A DNA stretch of 55,971 nucleotides. Origin: an uncultured Collinsella sp. Its GTDB lineage: Bacteria; Actinomycetota; Coriobacteriia; Coriobacteriales; Coriobacteriaceae. A program made the position numbers and the translations under genes. The stretch covers positions 1 to 55,971 of the forward strand of contig CABQWP010000007.1 of NCBI GenBank assembly GCA_902467875.1, in the 5' to 3' direction. Shown here piece by piece: positions 52,276-55,971 of this stretch. Below the pieces are notes generated by a model. That model did no database searches. It was not told where the DNA came from and saw only the letters and a program-made list of their open reading frames with translations. Position 1 is the first letter of the stretch, and every line of letters starts with the position of its first letter.

Positions 52276-53136
52276 ATGACAACTTCGCCTTTGGCAAACC
52301 CCACGGCAACTAGGGAGCTGCTAGAGGAGTTTGGCCTTGCGACCAAGCATCGCCTGGGCCAGAACTTCCTGATCGACAACCATGTGATCGAACGTATCTG
52401 TGAGCTCGCTGAGCTTGCGGGCGATGAGCGCGTGCTCGAGGTCGGCCCGGGTTGCGGCACGCTGACGTTGGCCCTGCTGCAGGAGGCGGCGTGCGTTACG
52501 TCGATTGAGGCAGATCCCGAGCTCGAGCCGGTGCTCGATGCTCACGCCGCTGACTATGCCAACTTCCGCTTTATCATGGGCGACGCGCTCAAAGTGACGC
52601 CGGAGCAGATTGAGCAGGCCGCCGGTGGTGAACCCACGGTGTTTGTCGCGAACTTGCCCTATAACGTGGCGGCGACAATCATCCTGCAGTTCTTCCAGAC
52701 GATGCCCGCGCTCAAGCGCGCCGTCGTCATGGTGCAAAAGGAGGTTGCCGATCGTATTGCCGCAACGCCGGGCAACAAGACCTATGGCGGCTACACGACA
52801 AAGCTCGGCCTGTATGCGCAGGTTACGGGTCGCTTTGAGGTGCCGCCGCGTTGCTTTATGCCGGCGCCGCACGTGGACTCGGCCGTCGTGCGTATCGACC
52901 GTGTTGACGGCGTGGTGCCCGAAGGACTCGACCGCGAGTTTGTGGCCCGCGTGATTGATGCTGCATTTGCTCAGCGTCGCAAGACCATTCGCAACTCCAT
53001 GAGCGCCAACGGCTTTGCCAAGGACGTGCTCGATGCCGCCTTTGAGGCTTGCGGTATCGCATCCACCACGCGCGCCGAAACGCTTGATGTTGCCGACTTT
53101 GTCCGCCTGGCCCAGGAGCTAATCCATGACGCTTAA
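52276..53136 (+). CDS. rsmA: 16S rRNA (A1518/A1519-N6,N6)-dimethyltransferase
   Basis: KsgA-type enzyme acting late in 30S maturation. The 286-aa protein has KHRLGQNFLID, SAM motif VLEVGPGCGTLTLAL, the catalytic NLPYNVAATI and the C-terminal domain QRRKTIRNSM. ATG 52276 follows AAGGAGG. Its last 11 bp overlap the TatD gene, so the two are translationally coupled. Confidence 0.96.
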   Translation: MTTSPLANPTATRELLEEFGLATKHRLGQNFLIDNHVIERICELAELAGDERVLEVGPGCGTLTLALLQEAACVTSIEADPELEPVLDAHAADYANFRFIMGDALKVTPEQIEQAAGGEPTVFVANLPYNVAATIILQFFQTMPALKRAVVMVQKEVADRIAATPGNKTYGGYTTKLGLYAQVTGRFEVPPRCFMPAPHVDSAVVRIDRVDGVVPEGLDREFVARVIDAAFAQRRKTIRNSMSANGFAKDVLDAAFEACGIASTTRAETLDVADFVRLAQELIHDA

Positions 53137-54043
53137 TGCCGAACGCGTGACGTTTACCAAGAAAAAGAAGACGGTTGCTTGTCCCGTGCCCTTGGCGCCG
53201 CTTGCCGACACGCATGCGCATCTGCTTTCGTTTTGGGGCAAAGAAGTGCCCGAGACGCTCGTGCGCGCCAAAGCCGCGGGCGTCGACCTGTTGGTGACGA
53301 TGCTCAACCCCATCGCTGACAAACGCAGCGTGACGGACTATAGCGACTGGCTCGTGCGCGAAATTCTGCCGATGCAGGATATCCCGCAGATCAAGTATCT
53401 TGCCGGCGTGCATCCGTATGGCGCACCGGACTATACCGACGACGTTCACGCACAGGTCGTTGCCGCGCTCGATGATTCCTTATGCGCCGGTATTGGCGAA
53501 ATCGGCCTGGACTACCACATGGACTATGACGACGATATCGCGCCGGCACCCCATAACGTGCAGATTGACTGCATGGCGCGTCAGCTCGAGCTTGCCGTGT
53601 GCCGTAACGTGCCGGTGGAGCTGCATCTGCGCCACGAGGACACGGACCATGAGCGCACCTCGCACGTTGATGCGTACAACGTGCTTCGTGAGGTGGGCGT
53701 GCCCCAGGCCGGTTGTGTGCTGCACTGCTTTGGCGAGGACCGCGCCACGATGGAGTGCTTTGTGGAGCTGGGCTGCTATATCGCCTATGGTGGTGCGGCC
53801 ACCTTTAAGCGCAACGACGACGTGCGCGAGGCATTTGCGGCAACCCCACTCGATCGAATTTTGTTCGAGACGGATTGCCCGTATATGGCTCCGGAGCCCA
53901 TCCGCGGTCTTGAATGCGAGCCCGCAATGATCTCCATTACGGCAAACGCGCTGGTTAACGACCGTGTCGATCGTACCGGCGAGGATGCTGAGGCAATCGC
54001 GCAAGCCGCTTGGGAAAATGCCTGCAAACTTTTTCAAAAATAG
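53126..54043 (+). CDS. TatD-family metal-dependent hydrolase (DNase)
   Basis: A 305-aa TIM-barrel metalloenzyme with DTHAH at about 30-34, GIGEIGLDYH, LHLRHEDT, LHCFGED and the terminal ETDCPYMAPEP. TatD proteins are 3'-5' exonucleases or D-aminoacyl-tRNA-linked hydrolases in quality control. Compared with the family there is a ~25-residue N-terminal extension rich in Lys. ATG 53126 lies inside rsmA and follows CAGGAG. Confidence 0.92.
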   Translation: MTLNAERVTFTKKKKTVACPVPLAPLADTHAHLLSFWGKEVPETLVRAKAAGVDLLVTMLNPIADKRSVTDYSDWLVREILPMQDIPQIKYLAGVHPYGAPDYTDDVHAQVVAALDDSLCAGIGEIGLDYHMDYDDDIAPAPHNVQIDCMARQLELAVCRNVPVELHLRHEDTDHERTSHVDAYNVLREVGVPQAGCVLHCFGEDRATMECFVELGCYIAYGGAATFKRNDDVREAFAATPLDRILFETDCPYMAPEPIRGLECEPAMISITANALVNDRVDRTGEDAEAIAQAAWENACKLFQK

Positions 54044-54086
54044 TTCTTGCGTTCGCGGTGGCGCTCCGTTATTCTAATTCCTGCAC

Positions 54087-54173
54087 GCGGGCGTGGCGGA
54101 ATTGGCAGACGCGTACGGTTCAGGTCCGTATGGGGGCAACCCCATGAAGGTTCAAGTCCTTTCGCCCGCACCA
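54087..54173 (+). tRNA. tRNA-Leu (CAG)
   Basis: Acceptor GCGGGCG/CGCCCGC, anticodon stem TACGG/CCGTA with loop TTCAGGT (anticodon CAG), class II variable arm TGGGGGCAACCCCA, T loop TTCAAGT, encoded ACCA end. Promoter TTGCGT (54047-54052), 17 bp, TATTCT (54070-54075). Confidence 0.96.
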
Positions 54174-54448
54174 TTAAATGAAAGAGCTCCCAGCAATGGG
54201 GGCTTTTTTGTTATGGGCCCATCGCGGGGACTTGAACCTGCGAAGGAGCGAGCGTAAAGAAAGCGCGGAGCGTTTTTAGCGAGCTGGCGAGGACGCCGGC
54301 AGGCGGCCGAAGCGAACGCAACGGGGGGGGGGACCGGGGCGGGCGGCGGAAGCCGGTGTGGATCCGCGAAGCGGATACGCGGACGTCCTTTCGCCCGCAC
54401 CATTGAATGAAAGAGCTCCCAGCAATGGGGGCTTTTTTGTTATGGGCC
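54156..54448. repeat. 64-bp direct repeat of tRNA-Leu 3' end plus terminator
   Basis: 54156-54219 recurs at 54385-54448 with one mismatch. Each copy holds the last 18 bases of tRNA-Leu and its terminator. The 165 bp between them have no gene, an inverted T-loop-like GGACTTGAACC (54228-54238) and a G10 run (54323-54332). It looks like an attL/attR pair left by a tRNA-targeting element, or a recombination scar. Confidence 0.9.
54185..54209 (+). terminator. Terminator of tRNA-Leu (first copy; second at 54414-54438)
   Basis: AGCTCCC (54185-54191) pairs with GGGGGCT (54198-54204, one G-U) and is followed by a T6 run. Present again in the downstream repeat copy. Confidence 0.88.
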
Positions 54449-54519
54449 TCTTGTTGATGTCACGTTGCTGCTTCGTGCGGGTATCCTAATGCCAACGTGT
54501 GCCTATCAGAGGAGAGACC

Positions 54520-55458
54520 ATGCTGTTGTCCGGTATCATCGCCGCCCTTACCAGCCTTTTGATTCCCATCATCATTCTGTTGCTGCTGCTTCCCAACGCC
54601 TGCTATGTCGTTGAACAACAGCATGCCGTGATCATCGAGCGCCTGGGTAAGTTCAATCGCATCGTCAACGCGGGCTTCCACATGAAGGTACCCGTGATCG
54701 ACCGCAAGGCCGCCACGGTGAGTCTGCGCACCATGAAAAACGGTTTTGGCATCGACGTTAAGACCCAGGACAACGTGACCATCGGCCTTGAGGTCTCTGC
54801 TCAGTACCACGTGAGCTATGACATGGGCGCCGGCCCGGCAGATTCGGGCATCTACAAGAGCTACTATATGCTGCAGGAGCCCGTCGATCAGATGCGTGAC
54901 TTCATCACCGACGCCCTGCGCTCTTCGATTCCCGTCTACACACTCGATGAGGTCTTTGCCAAGAAGGACGACATCGCCAAGGATGTCAACGCTACCGTTT
55001 CCGAGCAGATGGCCGCCTACGGCTTCACCCTCGTGTCGACGCTCATCACCAAAATCGCACTGCCGACCGAGGTCGAGAACTCCATGAACGACATCAACGC
55101 CGCCCAGCGCAAGCGCGCTGCGGCACAGGAGCTCGCTGAGGCCGACCGCATCAAGCGCGTCACCGAGGCGACCGCCGAGGCTGAGGCAATGGAAAAGGCG
55201 GGCGAGGGCATCGCCAACCAGCGCAAGGCCATCGCGCTGGGTATCAAAGATTCGCTCGAGATCATACAGGAGACGGGTGTCGGCAATGACGAGGCCAACC
55301 AACTGTTCATGTTTACGCAGTGGTCCGAGATGATGACGGAGTTCGCTCGCACGGGTAAAACCTCGACGGTCGTGCTGCCGAGCGACTTTTCGCAGTCGGC
55401 CTCGATGTTCGAGCAGATGCTGACCGCCGGCAAAGTTCAAAACGATTCGAAGGAGTAG
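54520..55458 (+). CDS. SPFH/Band 7 domain membrane protein
   Basis: A 312-aa stomatin/HflK-like protein with an N-terminal membrane segment (about 3-28, LLSGIIAALTSLLIPIIILLL in part) and a Band 7 domain (~30-200: VVEQQHAVIIERLGKFNRIV, VPVIDRKAATVSLRT). A helical/coiled-coil Ala-Glu-rich C-terminal part follows. Family members organise membrane microdomains and modulate proteases. ATG 54520 follows AGAGGAGAG. No NfeD partner is adjacent. It is 6 bp before rlmH. Confidence 0.92.
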   Translation: MLLSGIIAALTSLLIPIIILLLLLPNACYVVEQQHAVIIERLGKFNRIVNAGFHMKVPVIDRKAATVSLRTMKNGFGIDVKTQDNVTIGLEVSAQYHVSYDMGAGPADSGIYKSYYMLQEPVDQMRDFITDALRSSIPVYTLDEVFAKKDDIAKDVNATVSEQMAAYGFTLVSTLITKIALPTEVENSMNDINAAQRKRAAAQELAEADRIKRVTEATAEAEAMEKAGEGIANQRKAIALGIKDSLEIIQETGVGNDEANQLFMFTQWSEMMTEFARTGKTSTVVLPSDFSQSASMFEQMLTAGKVQNDSKE

Positions 55459-55464
55459 ACGCGC

Positions 55465-55935
55465 GTGAAATACACCGTCGTTTGCGTCGGTAAGCTCAAG
55501 GAGCGCTTTTGGAAGGACGCGTGCGCTGAGTACGCCAAGCGCCTAGGTGCCTATGCCAAGGTTGATATCCGCGAGGTGGCCGATATCGACCCGGCTAAGG
55601 CGGGCGGCGTGGATGCCGCGCGCGACAAGGAGGGGGCGGCGATTCTTGCTGCCTTGCCGTCTCGAGCGCATGTGATCCTGCTGGCCATTGAGGGCAAAGA
55701 GCGCTCGAGCGAGGAGTTTTCGGCGCGGCTCGATGATCTTATGCTGCGTGGTAACAGCGACATCGCCTTTGTGATTGGCGGATCGGACGGCGTGAGCGAT
55801 GACGTGCGCGCCCGCGCCGACGAGATGCTCAGCTTTGGACGCATTACCTTGCCGCATAACCTGGCGCGCGTGGTGCTGCTGGAGCAAATCTACCGCGCCT
55901 GCAAGATCAGCCGAGGCGAGCCGTATCACAAATAG
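55465..55935 (+). CDS. rlmH: 23S rRNA (pseudouridine-1915-N3)-methyltransferase
   Basis: A small SPOUT methyltransferase acting on the assembled 70S ribosome. The 156-aa protein starts MKYTVVCVGKLKERFW and has the SAM knot AFVIGGSDGV and the C-terminal EQIYRACKISRGEPYHK, complete for the family. GTG 55465 follows AAGGAG inside the end of the SPFH gene's stop region, so the two are probably co-transcribed. The remaining 36 bases of the window show nothing. Confidence 0.97.
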   Translation: MKYTVVCVGKLKERFWKDACAEYAKRLGAYAKVDIREVADIDPAKAGGVDAARDKEGAAILAALPSRAHVILLAIEGKERSSEEFSARLDDLMLRGNSDIAFVIGGSDGVSDDVRARADEMLSFGRITLPHNLARVVLLEQIYRACKISRGEPYHK

Positions 55936-55971
55936 GTCGGCAATACGAAACAATGGCGTGGGACAATACCT

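Overview
The window looks like the chromosome of a gut Coriobacteriia, most likely Collinsella. This is inferred from the high-GC codon use, the mix of actinobacterial and Firmicutes-style regulation (T-box before pheS, hairpin-plus-U terminators), the monoderm Tad pilus locus and the many short palindromic intergenic repeats; no 16S gene is present to settle it. Most of the sequence is ordinary core genome. The unusual material lies in intergenic RNA and DNA structures, the pilus locus and a few small accessory genes.

Layout. 1-0.9 kb: decayed IS110-family transposase beside short repeats and two perfect palindromes. 0.9-4.8 kb: recQ, a GntR/UTRA regulator and a SIS-domain sugar-phosphate deglycase-like gene whose promoter is flanked by two near-identical boxes. 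4.9-11.05 kb: L-lactate/2-hydroxyacid dehydrogenase, metA (acetyl-CoA type), 5-formyl-THF cyclo-ligase and a large M16C peptidase, with a hairpin cluster between the last two. 11.05-16 kb: an accessory stretch with an AlbA_2/ATPase regulator behind a repeat-rich promoter, an orphan gene, an HNH-endonuclease protein, a small zinc-ribbon protein and a DUF5710 protein. 16.1-23.1 kb: tRNA-Val, an EamA transporter, a DUF4012 membrane protein, glmM and an M32 carboxypeptidase. 23.2-27.3 kb: T-box leader, pheS, pheT. 27.4-30.3 kb: cbiM-cbiQ-cbiO metal ECF transporter with a NikR-like operator. 30.3-37.4 kb: zinc-dependent phospholipase C-like gene, pyk, a SERCA-like P-type ATPase behind a structured leader, and rsgA.

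37.6-47.3 kb is a Tad/Flp pilus operon: cpaB, a frameshifted tadZ/cpaE, cpaF, tadB, tadC, an Flp-like pilin, two small unknown or pilin-like proteins, two TadE-like minor pilins flanking a large TadG-like protein, and a DUF192 gene translationally coupled at the end. Neither the prepilin peptidase nor an outer-membrane secretin is present. A small toxin-antitoxin-like pair follows, then tRNA-Phe and a striking array of four tandem ~62-nt hairpins. 48.5-55.9 kb: a GH5-like protein lacking the usual acid/base Glu, rsmI, metG, rsmA, a TatD DNase, tRNA-Leu with its 3' end and terminator duplicated 229 bp away, an SPFH protein and rlmH.

The observations I rate highest are (i) the kissing-loop leader that sequesters the Shine-Dalgarno of the P-type ATPase, (ii) the 62-nt-period hairpin array after tRNA-Phe and related hairpin clusters elsewhere, (iii) the NikR-like operator on the ECF transporter, (iv) the tRNA-Leu 3'-end duplication, and (v) the TA-like pair with two overlapping start codons in different frames ahead of an A7 run.
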